In this document: positions 54,644-62,849 of the stretch, in pieces
How positions within the stretch are numbered: the first letter of the stretch is position 1
Layout: each line of letters opens with the position of its first letter
Source of the DNA: Peptostreptococcaceae bacterium
Lineage (GTDB): Bacteria > Bacillota > Clostridia > Peptostreptococcales > Peptostreptococcaceae
Length of the DNA: 64,000 nucleotides
Assembly (NCBI GenBank): GCA_025210335.1
Contig: JAOARY010000050.1
Location: forward strand, 1 to 64,000
Reading direction: 5' to 3'
Position numbers and translations under genes: made by a program
The notes under the pieces: model-generated
Database searches by the model: none
Told to the model about the DNA's origin: nothing
The model's input: the letters and a program-made list of their open reading frames with translations, nothing else

Positions 54644-54919
54644 TTGAATATAAATTCATATAGAAAAGAAATAGATATAATAGACAAAGAAATAGTAAAA
54701 TTATTTGAACAAAGACTTGATATTGTAGAAAAAATTTTAGAGTATAAGGTAGAAAAAAATTTGGATGTAAAGGATGAAGATAGAGAAATTATTGTTTTAG
54801 AAAATGCAGTAAAAAACTCAAAGAGTGAATATAAAAGTTATTGTAAAGATTTGATGAAATATATAATGGATTTGAGTAAAAAATATCAATTTTTAAAGAA
54901 GGGATTAAATGATGATTAG
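54644..54919 (+). CDS. chorismate mutase, AroQ type
   Basis: The 91-residue all-helical protein starts SYRKEIDIIDKEIVKLFEQRLDIVEKILEYK, the classic first helix with the catalytic Arg near 13-15 and the Lys in EYKVEKN. It would make prephenate from chorismate. TTG 54644 follows GAAAGGA. Its end overlaps the RluA gene by 11 bases. No other aromatic genes are near. Confidence 0.85.
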   Translation: MNINSYRKEIDIIDKEIVKLFEQRLDIVEKILEYKVEKNLDVKDEDREIIVLENAVKNSKSEYKSYCKDLMKYIMDLSKKYQFLKKGLNDD

Positions 54920-55823
54920 AGAAGAACTTCAAAAATATAATAAGATAGTTTATGAAAATAAGGATAAGAAAGAATTAAAAACAATATTAAAAGATGAAAT
55001 CAATTTATCTTCAAGGCTTATAAATAAATTAAAAAAGAACAATAAAATTTTTGTAAATAATAAAAAAAGAAAATTAGATGATATTATCAAAAAAAATGAT
55101 ATTGTTGAAATTATATTAGAAGAAGAAAAAAATGAATATGATAAAAATAAGATGAATTTAAATATAATATATGAAGATTATGACTTATTAATATTAAACA
55201 AAGAGCCATATATAGTTGTGCATCCAACGAAATCACATAAAAATGAAACAATTGCAAATGGACTATGTCATTATTTGTATGAAGATAAAAAGGAAAATTG
55301 TAAAATACGATTTATAAATAGATTAGATATGAATACATCTGGACTTTTAATTATAGGTAAAAATAGTTATGCACAACATATTTTATCTTTAGATATGAAA
55401 GAAGATAAGGTTGAAAAAAAATACTATGCTTTAGTACATGGAAATTTAAAAGAAAAAGAATTTAAAATAGATAAACCTATATATAAAGATGAAGACAGTA
55501 TAAAGAGGGTTGTAGATAAAAGAGGACAAAGATGCATAACTAATGTAAAAGTAGTAGAAGAATATAATAATTATTCTCTTTTAGAACTTGGATTAGAAAC
55601 AGGAAGGACACATCAAATAAGAGTACATTTGTCACATATAGGAAATCCTATAGTGGGGGATGAACTTTATGGTAAAGAAAATGATGATTTGATGAAAAGA
55701 CAAGCTTTACATGCTTATTATTTAAAATTTTTAAGACCTAGAACCAAAGAAATTTTGGAACTTAAAGTAGAATTACCTAAAGATATAAAAAATGCTATAA
55801 ATAAAATAAAAAATGATAATTAA
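54909..55823 (+). CDS. RluA family pseudouridine synthase
   Basis: The 304-residue protein has an S4-like N-terminal domain (about 25-75, SSRLINKLKKNNKIFVNNK) and the RluA catalytic core: RFINRLDMNTSGLLII near residue 138 with the catalytic Asp, and TGRTHQIRVHLSHIGNPI near 232. The RNA target is probably 23S rRNA or tRNA but cannot be fixed. Two tandem ATGs (54909 and 54912) follow AAGAAGGG; the second has the more usual spacing. Confidence 0.92.
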   Translation: MMIREELQKYNKIVYENKDKKELKTILKDEINLSSRLINKLKKNNKIFVNNKKRKLDDIIKKNDIVEIILEEEKNEYDKNKMNLNIIYEDYDLLILNKEPYIVVHPTKSHKNETIANGLCHYLYEDKKENCKIRFINRLDMNTSGLLIIGKNSYAQHILSLDMKEDKVEKKYYALVHGNLKEKEFKIDKPIYKDEDSIKRVVDKRGQRCITNVKVVEEYNNYSLLELGLETGRTHQIRVHLSHIGNPIVGDELYGKENDDLMKRQALHAYYLKFLRPRTKEILELKVELPKDIKNAINKIKNDN

Positions 55824-55850
55824 AAAACAGCTTAAAGCTGTTTTTTTTTA
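55822..55850. terminator. bidirectional terminator between RluA and acyl carrier protein genes
   Basis: AAAAAACAGCTT pairs with AAGCTGTTTTTT with a very tight loop and T runs on both strands. Confidence 0.9.
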
Positions 55851-55854
55851 TTAA

Positions 55855-56079
55855 TTAATTATAATTTTCTATATAATCAATAATATCTTTTATTTTTTTA
55901 AATTGCATTATTTGTTCATCTTCAATTTTGATATCAAATTCATCTTCAATGCTCATCATAATTTCAACAGCATCCAAAGAATCAATTTCTAAATCCTGTT
56001 TTAAATCACTATTTAAATCAATACTATCCATATCAATTGTCATTTGATCAGAAATTATTGTTTTTATAGTTTCCATCAT
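55855..56079 (-). CDS. acyl carrier protein
   Basis: The 74-residue acidic protein has the phosphopantetheine serine in LEIDSLDAVEIMM near residue 34 and the usual four-helix layout. It stands alone, not with fab genes, so it could be the fatty-acid carrier or a specialised one. I give no acpP symbol. ATG follows AGGAGG. Confidence 0.92.
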   Translation of the reverse strand: MMETIKTIISDQMTIDMDSIDLNSDLKQDLEIDSLDAVEIMMSIEDEFDIKIEDEQIMQFKKIKDIIDYIENYN

Positions 56080-56201
56080 GATAAATTCCTCCTAAAAATA
56101 AAAATTTAAATTAACCTATTTGTAGTTTAATATAATTATTAAATCATTGCAATATCTATTTTTTATTATTTATAATAAATAAAAATAGGTTGAATTTTCT
56201 A

Positions 56202-56230
56202 TTGTAAAAAGTCATTAAATATTGTATACT
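56202..56230 (+). promoter_or_regulatory. promoter of trmB
   Basis: TTGTAA (56202-56207) and TATACT (56225-56230), spaced 17 bases, 50 bases before trmB. Confidence 0.7.
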
Positions 56231-56280
56231 ACATGTTTATGTAACAGTTTTTTATATTAAATTGAAAAGAGGTATGAAAT

Positions 56281-56925
56281 ATGAGATTTAGAAGATCACA
56301 CTATAGCCATTTAAACTTATTGGATTATGATGCTTATATAGATGAACCACAAGATTATAAAGGAAAATGGAATGAAGTATTTTCAAATAATAATGATTTA
56401 GAGATTGAAATAGGTTGTGGAAAGGGTAAGTTTATAATAGAGCATGCTTTAAGAAATCCAAATAAGAATTATATAGCAATAGAAAAAGTAGATGTAATAC
56501 TTGCTCTTTGTGGAGAAAAAATAAATGAACTTGGCTTAAAAAATATAAGAATATTAAATTATGATGCTAATAAATTAGAAGAAATTTTTGATGAAGATGA
56601 AATTTCAAAAATTTATCTTAATTTTTCAGATCCTTGGCCAAAAAATAAGCATCAAAAAAGAAGACTTACACATAGTAAATTATTAAATGTTTATTATAAT
56701 TTTTTAAAGGATGCATCTTATATAGAATTTAAAACAGATAATAGAAATTTATTTGAATTTTCTATTAATGAATTTATAATAAATGAAAAATATAATTTAG
56801 AATCTGTAAATTTAGATTTGCATAAAGATCAAGAGTTATCAAAAGATATAATTACAACAGAATATGAAGATAAATTTAAAAATATGGGTAATGAAATATA
56901 TAAGTTAGTAAGTAAAAAAGTATAA
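56281..56925 (+). CDS. trmB: tRNA (guanine(46)-N7)-methyltransferase
   Basis: TrmB methylates G46 in the tRNA variable loop with SAM. The 214-residue protein has EIEIGCGKGKFI near residue 40 and the diagnostic LNFSDPWPKNKHQKRRL near 118, and ends with GNEIYKLVSKK. ATG follows AAGAGGTA. A LacI-family gene follows after 12 bases. Confidence 0.96.
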   Translation: MRFRRSHYSHLNLLDYDAYIDEPQDYKGKWNEVFSNNNDLEIEIGCGKGKFIIEHALRNPNKNYIAIEKVDVILALCGEKINELGLKNIRILNYDANKLEEIFDEDEISKIYLNFSDPWPKNKHQKRRLTHSKLLNVYYNFLKDASYIEFKTDNRNLFEFSINEFIINEKYNLESVNLDLHKDQELSKDIITTEYEDKFKNMGNEIYKLVSKKV

Positions 56926-56937
56926 GGGGGAATAAAA

Positions 56938-57936
56938 TTGACAGTTACTATAAAAGATGTAGCAAGAGAAGCTGGGGTTTCTATTTCTACTGTTTCGAGA
57001 GTTATTAATAATTCAAAACCAGTTAGTAATGAAATTAGACAAAAAGTCTTAGAAGTTATAAAAAGAACAGGATATGTACCAAATCCAGTGGCTAGAAGTT
57101 TAGTTACGAAAAAAAGTCAAACTATAGGTGTTATTGTTCCAGATATGTCCAATTTATTTATAGGAGAGCTTATAAATGGAATTGAAGAAGTAGGTAGAAT
57201 TTATAATTATGATATATTACTTTGTAATAGCTATGGAACTGAAGAAGAAGAATTTAGATATATAAATCTTTTAAAATCAAAACAAGTAGCAGGACTTGTT
57301 TTTGTTTCTTGGAATATGACAGAAAAACAAGTAAAAGCTATTGAAGAATCAAATATAAAAGCAGTATATATAAGTAAAAATGCTAAAGATTTTGATGTAT
57401 ATTCTGTTGGGATAAATCATTTTGATGCTTCTTATGAAACTACAAAACATTTACTTGAAAAAGGTCTTAGAAAGATATTATTTATAAGATCATCTATAGA
57501 AAATACAATAGCAGACTCTGAAAGATTCAAAGGTTATAAAAAAGCATTAAAAGAATATGATATTGAAGTTGATAAGGATTATGTTAAACAAGGTGACATG
57601 ACAAGCTCTTGTGGTTATGAAATAATGAAGAAAGTTTTAGAAAATTATACACCAGAAGCAGTTTTTGCAACTAATGATGAATTAGCAATAGGAGTTATGA
57701 ATGCTATATTAGATAAAGGACTTGATGTTCCAAAAGATATATCTGTAGTAGGGTATGATGATACTAGAATAGCATCTTTAACTAGACCTAAACTTACAAC
57801 TGTAAGACAACCAATATATGATATAGGAGCAGTTTGTATAAGAATGCTTGTAAAAGTTTTAGCGGGAGAAGAAATAAGTGATAAAAGAGTTGAGCTTCCA
57901 TATAAATTAGTATTAAGAGATAGTGTTATTGATTAA
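56938..57936 (+). CDS. LacI family regulator, CcpA-like
   Basis: The 332-residue protein has the LacI helix-turn-helix TIKDVAREAGVSISTVSRVINN (residues 4-25), the hinge NPVARSLVTKKSQTIGVIVPD, and a periplasmic-binding-like effector domain ending SLTRPKLTTVRQP. Length and N-terminus fit CcpA, the global carbon catabolite regulator, and glcT/ptsG and amylase genes in the window are the sort of targets it controls. CcpA cannot be told from other LacI members by sequence reading alone, so I leave the symbol out. TTG start behind AAGGGGG. Confidence 0.85.
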   Translation: MTVTIKDVAREAGVSISTVSRVINNSKPVSNEIRQKVLEVIKRTGYVPNPVARSLVTKKSQTIGVIVPDMSNLFIGELINGIEEVGRIYNYDILLCNSYGTEEEEFRYINLLKSKQVAGLVFVSWNMTEKQVKAIEESNIKAVYISKNAKDFDVYSVGINHFDASYETTKHLLEKGLRKILFIRSSIENTIADSERFKGYKKALKEYDIEVDKDYVKQGDMTSSCGYEIMKKVLENYTPEAVFATNDELAIGVMNAILDKGLDVPKDISVVGYDDTRIASLTRPKLTTVRQPIYDIGAVCIRMLVKVLAGEEISDKRVELPYKLVLRDSVID

Positions 57937-57967
57937 TAAAAAATAATAAAAATATTTATAAAATAAT

Positions 57968-58020
57968 AAAAAGAGGTTATCTAAATACATGTAAATATGT
58001 ATTTAGATAACCTCTTTTTA
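57968..58020 (+). terminator. terminator of the LacI family gene
   Basis: A perfect 23-bp stem (57968-57990 with 57997-58019) with a six-base loop and T run. Confidence 0.95.
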
Positions 58021-58089
58021 TTATAATTTTGTTTTAAAAAATGATATACGGAAATAAATATAAAAAGTATGATTAATAGGGGGGAGCTT

Positions 58090-60519
58090 ATGAATACTAA
58101 AAATTATCAGCTTAATTATAAAGAATTGAAATGTAATTGTAATTTAAGTGAATTTGATTTTAATACAACAAAAGATTTAAAGCCACTAAAAGGAATAATA
58201 GGACAAAAGCGTGCTGTAGATGCTCTTAATTTTGGATTAAAAATGAAACAAAAAGGATATAATGTTTATGTTGCTGGTATTAGTGGAACAGGAAGAAATA
58301 GTTATACTAAATCTTTAGTTGAAAAAGTTGCAAAAGAAAAATCATTTAATAAAGATTATGTATATGTATATAATTTTAAAAGATATGATGAGCCTATATC
58401 TTTGAGTTTTGAAGCTGGAAAAGGAAAAGAATTTAAAAGAGATTTAGAAGAAATGCTTGAAAAATTAATAGAAGAAGTTCCAAAAATATTTTCTTCAAGG
58501 GAGTATGAATCCAGAAATGAAGAGATAATGAGAGGTTATGAAAGTGTAAGTAAAAATTTACTAGATGAATTAAATGAATTTGCAAAAGACAAGGGCTTTA
58601 TGTTTCAACAGACATCTCAAGGATTATTTAGTATACCTTTAAAAGAGGACGGTAGTCAAATTAGTGATGAAGAATATAAAGAACTTAGTGAAGAAGAATA
58701 TGAAAGTATTAGAGAAAAATCATTGGAATTAAATAAGGATGTAACGGAATATCTAAATAGATTAAAGACTTTAGAAGAAAAATTTAGAAATAGAGTTAAA
58801 GATTTAGATAAAAAAACTGGTGAAAGAATAGTTAATTTTCATTTAGAGGATATTGTGGAAAAGTATGCACAAACAGAAAAGATTTTAGGTTATTTAAATG
58901 ATATGAAAGAGGATATGATTGAACATATAAATAAGTTTAGAGGAGACAAAACTCCAAAGAAAAATCCTCTTGGTTTAGCTGTTAAGGACCCTATGAAATT
59001 TTTTAATAGATATAAAGTAAACTTATTTATAGATAATAGTCAAAATAGAGGAGCTAGTATTGTAAATGAAACTAATCCAACATATTATAATTTAACAGGT
59101 CTTATTGAATATAAAAATGAAATGGGAGTTTTAACTACTAATTTCTTAGAATTAAAACCTGGAGCTCTTCACAAAGCAAATGGAGGATTTTTAATATTAA
59201 ATGTAAGAGATTTATTTTCACATCCGTTTGCTTGGGAAGCTTTAAAAAGAGCATTAAAAACATCAAAGGTTACAATGGAAAGTTTAAATAAACAATATGG
59301 ATATATAGTGACTTCAACTTTAAAACCAGAGCCTATAGATATAAAATTAAAAGTTATATTAGTGGGAGATTATAGGACTTATAGTGTTTTATATTCTTAT
59401 GATGAAGAGTTTAAAAAATTATTTAAAATAATGGCTGATTTTGATGTTGAATTGAGAAGAAATGAAGATAATGTATTAAAAATAGCTAGATTTATAGCAT
59501 CACATTGTGAAGAAGTTGGACTTAAACACTTTGATAAAAGTGCAGTAGAAAGAGTTGTAGAATTTAGTGCAAGACTTTCAGATAATAAAGAAAAATTAAG
59601 TGCAAGATTTAATAAGATAGTTGAAATATTGTATGAGGCAGATGCTTATAGTAATGAGCATAATACTTATATAACAAGAGAAGATGTAGAAAAAGCAATA
59701 GATAGTAAAAGATATAGAAATAGCAAATATGAAGATAAATTAAATGAACTTTATGAAGATAATACACTTATTATAGATGTTGATGGTAAAAAAGTAGGTC
59801 AAATAAATGGCTTAGCTGTTATGGGTTCTGGGGATTATATGTTTGGTAAACCTTCAAGAATAACAGCATCGACTTATAAAGGGAAAAATGGAATTATAAA
59901 TATAGAAAGAGAAGTAAGACATAGTGGAAGTATTCATGATAAAGGTGTTTTAATTTTGAGTGGATATTTGGGAGAAAAATATGCAAAAGAAGAACCTATG
60001 TCACTATCTACATCTATTACATTTGAACAAAATTATTCAGGTATCGATGGAGATAGTGCTTCTAGCACAGAACTTTATTTAATACTTTCAAGTATTGCAG
60101 GCATACCAATAAGACAAGATATAGCTGTTACAGGTTCAATATCTCAAAAAGGAGAAATCCAACCTATTGGTGGGGTAAATGAAAAAATAGAAGGATTTTT
60201 TGATATATGTAAGATAAAAGGATTTACAAATAATCAAGGTGTTATAATACCAAAACAAAATGTTAAGAATTTGATGTTAAAAGATGAAGTTATAGAAGAA
60301 GTTAGAAAAGGTAATTTTAATATATATGCAATTTCTCATGTTAATGAAGGTATAGAAATATTAACAGGCATGGACTATAAAGAGGTTGATAGACTTGTGG
60401 TTGAAGAAATAGAAAAGATGAGGAAAAAAGATAAGGATAAAGAAAAAGATGATGAAGAAAATGATGATCAAAAAAATAATGAAAAAGAATTAAAAGAAGA
60501 AGTTAAAAATGAAAAATAA
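58090..60519 (+). CDS. Lon-like serine protease with degenerate AAA domain (AAA_32/Lon_C)
   Basis: The 809-residue protein has the Lon S16 catalytic dyad: Ser in DGDSASSTEL near residue 657 and Lys in GGVNEKIEG near 699. The N-terminal ATPase-like region has AGISGTGRNSYTKS near 68, where the Walker A lysine is replaced, and GGFLILNVRDLF near 370 where a Walker B DE is missing. A coiled insert lies near 140-290, and the C-terminal 35 residues are highly charged. It belongs to the AAA_32 group of Lon-like proteases. ATP-independent or weakly ATP-dependent action is inference. ATG 58090 follows GGGGGAG. Confidence 0.88.
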   Translation: MNTKNYQLNYKELKCNCNLSEFDFNTTKDLKPLKGIIGQKRAVDALNFGLKMKQKGYNVYVAGISGTGRNSYTKSLVEKVAKEKSFNKDYVYVYNFKRYDEPISLSFEAGKGKEFKRDLEEMLEKLIEEVPKIFSSREYESRNEEIMRGYESVSKNLLDELNEFAKDKGFMFQQTSQGLFSIPLKEDGSQISDEEYKELSEEEYESIREKSLELNKDVTEYLNRLKTLEEKFRNRVKDLDKKTGERIVNFHLEDIVEKYAQTEKILGYLNDMKEDMIEHINKFRGDKTPKKNPLGLAVKDPMKFFNRYKVNLFIDNSQNRGASIVNETNPTYYNLTGLIEYKNEMGVLTTNFLELKPGALHKANGGFLILNVRDLFSHPFAWEALKRALKTSKVTMESLNKQYGYIVTSTLKPEPIDIKLKVILVGDYRTYSVLYSYDEEFKKLFKIMADFDVELRRNEDNVLKIARFIASHCEEVGLKHFDKSAVERVVEFSARLSDNKEKLSARFNKIVEILYEADAYSNEHNTYITREDVEKAIDSKRYRNSKYEDKLNELYEDNTLIIDVDGKKVGQINGLAVMGSGDYMFGKPSRITASTYKGKNGIINIEREVRHSGSIHDKGVLILSGYLGEKYAKEEPMSLSTSITFEQNYSGIDGDSASSTELYLILSSIAGIPIRQDIAVTGSISQKGEIQPIGGVNEKIEGFFDICKIKGFTNNQGVIIPKQNVKNLMLKDEVIEEVRKGNFNIYAISHVNEGIEILTGMDYKEVDRLVVEEIEKMRKKDKDKEKDDEENDDQKNNEKELKEEVKNEK

Positions 60520-60541
60520 TTCTTAAGTAGAGTATTTGTAT

Positions 60542-60595
60542 ATAAGATTATGTTGATTGAAATTCGTTTTTCATTTTAGCATAATCTTATTTTTT
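60542..60595 (+). terminator. terminator of the Lon-like protease gene
   Basis: ATAAGATTATG pairs perfectly with CATAATCTTAT, with a 27-base loop and a T run. Confidence 0.75.
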
Positions 60596-60639
60596 ATAAA
60601 AATAAGCAAATAGAATGGTTTTTTTTATAGATTTATAAA

Positions 60640-60648
60640 TGTTATAAT
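60640..60648 (+). promoter_or_regulatory. extended -10 promoter of the IMPACT-family gene
   Basis: TGTTATAAT, 63 bases before the start. The inverted repeat AATGATATTAT (60646-60656)/ATAATATCATT (60687-60697) begins in it and ends at the SD, with TATTTTA/TAAAATA inside. Confidence 0.5.
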
Positions 60649-60710
60649 GATATTATCAAATTATATTTTATTATAAAATAAATTTAATAATATCATTTTG
60701 GAGGATTAAA

Positions 60711-61364
60711 ATGAAGCTTTTAAAATATAATACAGTACATGAATTTGGTCAAGATGAAATAATAATAGAAAAATCAAGGTTTATTGGTTATGCAAAACCT
60801 GTAAAGACAGAAGACGAAGCTAGATCATTTATAGATGAAATAAAAAAAAAGCATAAAGATGCAACGCATAATGTTTGGGCATATACAATTGGATTAGATA
60901 TGAATATACAAAGATACTCTGATGATGGAGAACCAAGTGGTACGGCTGGAATACCAAGTTTAGAAGTTATAAAAAAAGAGGATTTAAGAGATGTTGTTGT
61001 TGTTGTCACTAGGTATTTTGGTGGAACTAAATTAGGTGCAGGAGGACTTGTAAGAGCGTATACAAAAGGTGCAAAAATAGGATTGGAAGCAGCTAATATT
61101 GTTCAAAAGAAAATGTTTAGGGAAATCAAAATAAATACAGATTATACCAATATGGGGAAAATACAAAATTTTTTAATGAATAAAGATTATTATATAAAAG
61201 ATACTATATTTGAGGATAAAGTGTGCATAATTGTTTATTGTGAACTAGAGCAAGTTAAATCGCTTATAAGTAAATTAATTGATTTAACTAATGCAAAGGT
61301 GGATATAATTGAAAATGAAGAGTTTTATATATCTTGCAAGAATGATGAACTTATATTTTCTTAA
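60711..61364 (+). CDS. YigZ/IMPACT family protein
   Basis: The 217-residue protein has the UPF0029 N-terminal domain, with IIEKSRFIGYAKPVKTEDEA near residue 18, AYTIG near 63, SDDGEPSGTAGIP near 74 and VTRYFGGTKLGAGGLVRAY near 100, followed by a C-terminal DUF1949 domain. Family members are linked to translation quality control; the reaction is not known. ATG follows TTGGAGG. Confidence 0.93.
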   Translation: MKLLKYNTVHEFGQDEIIIEKSRFIGYAKPVKTEDEARSFIDEIKKKHKDATHNVWAYTIGLDMNIQRYSDDGEPSGTAGIPSLEVIKKEDLRDVVVVVTRYFGGTKLGAGGLVRAYTKGAKIGLEAANIVQKKMFREIKINTDYTNMGKIQNFLMNKDYYIKDTIFEDKVCIIVYCELEQVKSLISKLIDLTNAKVDIIENEEFYISCKNDELIFS

Positions 61365-61436
61365 AGTGTATTATATTTATATATAGAGTTTAATATAATT
61401 AATGTCAAAAAGTAAATTCTATCAAGGAGTGATTTT

Positions 61437-61835
61437 ATGAAATCAGTAGATGAAGTAAAAGTTGAAATGCTAAAAAAGAAGAAATGGGTTGTAGTAGGGG
61501 TTACTAAAGATCAAGATAAATTTGGTTATAAAATATTTAAAAGATTAAAGAATAAAGGTTTTACTGTTTATGGTGTTAATCCTAAATATGACGAAATTGA
61601 TGGAGAAAAAATTTATAAATCTATTTTAGAAATAGATGATGATATTGATTGTGTTAGTATGGTTGTTTCGCCTAAAGTTTCAATTAAAGTTATAGATGAG
61701 ATAGTTAAAAATAATATAAATTATGTTTGGTTTCAACCAGGTGCATTTGACGAAGAAGTTTTAGATAAATCAAAACAAAATAAATTAGAAATCGTTTATT
61801 TTGATTGTGTTTATGTTGATTTAGCAAAAATATAG
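61437..61835 (+). CDS. CoA-binding domain protein (YccU-like)
   Basis: The 132-residue protein is a single CoA-binding Rossmann-type domain: WVVVGVTKDQDKFGYKIFKRL near residue 18, VYGVNPKYDEIDGEKIYKS near 42 and WFQPGAFDEEVL near 100. Family members bind coenzyme A or acyl-CoA; no enzyme activity is assigned. ATG follows AAGGAG. A terminator overlaps its stop. Confidence 0.9.
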   Translation: MKSVDEVKVEMLKKKKWVVVGVTKDQDKFGYKIFKRLKNKGFTVYGVNPKYDEIDGEKIYKSILEIDDDIDCVSMVVSPKVSIKVIDEIVKNNINYVWFQPGAFDEEVLDKSKQNKLEIVYFDCVYVDLAKI

Positions 61836-61868
61836 ATAAGTCTTTATAAGATTTATCTATATTTTTTT
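61828..61868 (+). terminator. terminator of the CoA-binding gene
   Basis: AAATATAGATAA pairs with TTATCTATATTT, followed by T6; the arm includes the stop codon. Confidence 0.85.
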
Positions 61869-61900
61869 AATATATCAATAAATATAGGGGAGTTGATTTT

Positions 61901-62788
61901 ATGTATTTTTTAGATTTTAATTATGAAGATAAAAATTTTTTAGGAATAAAATTTAAGCTTGATGGAGATATATATCCATTGAAAAATTTTGGTAAGAAGT
62001 ATGAAAAATATGAAAATATAAATGATATAATTGATGATTTTACAAAGGTTGATATAGATTACATAAAAAATTATGAATTAAATGATTCAAAAAAATTCAA
62101 AGAAGAAGAAATAAAAATAAATCCACCTATTAAATATCCAAAAAGAAATATAATATGTCTTGGGAAAAATTACAAAGATCATATAGAAGAAGTTAAGGGA
62201 CTTTCTGGTGGAGATGATCAAATCCCTAAATTTCCTATTTATTTTATGAAAATAGCAGATCCAGCGATTGGACATTTAGATACTATACCAATGCATAAAG
62301 AGATAACTGATAAAATAGATTATGAAGTAGAATTAGCTGTTATAATTGGAAAAGATGGTATAAATATAAATAAGGAAGATGTAAAAGAGTATATTTTTGG
62401 ATATACAATAATAAATGATATATCAGCAAGAAATATCCAAAGAAAGCATATGCAGTGGTTTAGAGGGAAGTCTCTTGAAGGTTTTTGTCCTATGGGTCCA
62501 TATATAGCTTACAATGATATTATTTCATATCCTCCAAAACTTGATATAAAATGTTTTGTAAATGATGAACTTAGACAAGATTCAAATACTAAGAATTTCA
62601 TATTTGATTTAGATTATGTGATATCAGATTTATCTAAGGGTATGAAATTAAGAAAAGGTGATATAATAATAACTGGGACTCCAAGTGGTGTTGGTCTTGG
62701 ATTTAAACCATTTAAATTCTTAAATAGTAAAGATAAGATAACATCTTATATACAGGATATAGGAACGTTAATAAATTATATGGAATAA
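61901..62788 (+). CDS. fumarylacetoacetate hydrolase family protein
   Basis: The 295-residue protein has the FAH fold: NIICLGKNYKDHIEE near residue 85, DYEVELAVIIGKDG near 142 (metal Glu), and ITGTPSGVGLG near 262. FAH family members hydrolyse or decarboxylate acylpyruvates, or tautomerise oxaloacetate. The substrate is unknown. ATG follows GGGGAG. Confidence 0.9.
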   Translation: MYFLDFNYEDKNFLGIKFKLDGDIYPLKNFGKKYEKYENINDIIDDFTKVDIDYIKNYELNDSKKFKEEEIKINPPIKYPKRNIICLGKNYKDHIEEVKGLSGGDDQIPKFPIYFMKIADPAIGHLDTIPMHKEITDKIDYEVELAVIIGKDGININKEDVKEYIFGYTIINDISARNIQRKHMQWFRGKSLEGFCPMGPYIAYNDIISYPPKLDIKCFVNDELRQDSNTKNFIFDLDYVISDLSKGMKLRKGDIIITGTPSGVGLGFKPFKFLNSKDKITSYIQDIGTLINYME

Positions 62789-62849
62789 ATTATAGATTTA
62801 AGTTTCTAAATGATAAATCTAAAATTCAAATAAATATGGGGGAATTTAT

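Noticed and set aside
54480-54659. N-terminal extension of the NAD kinase frame
   Set aside because: It is hydrophobic, unlike NAD kinases, and lacks an SD, while ATG 54479 has CGGAGGAA.
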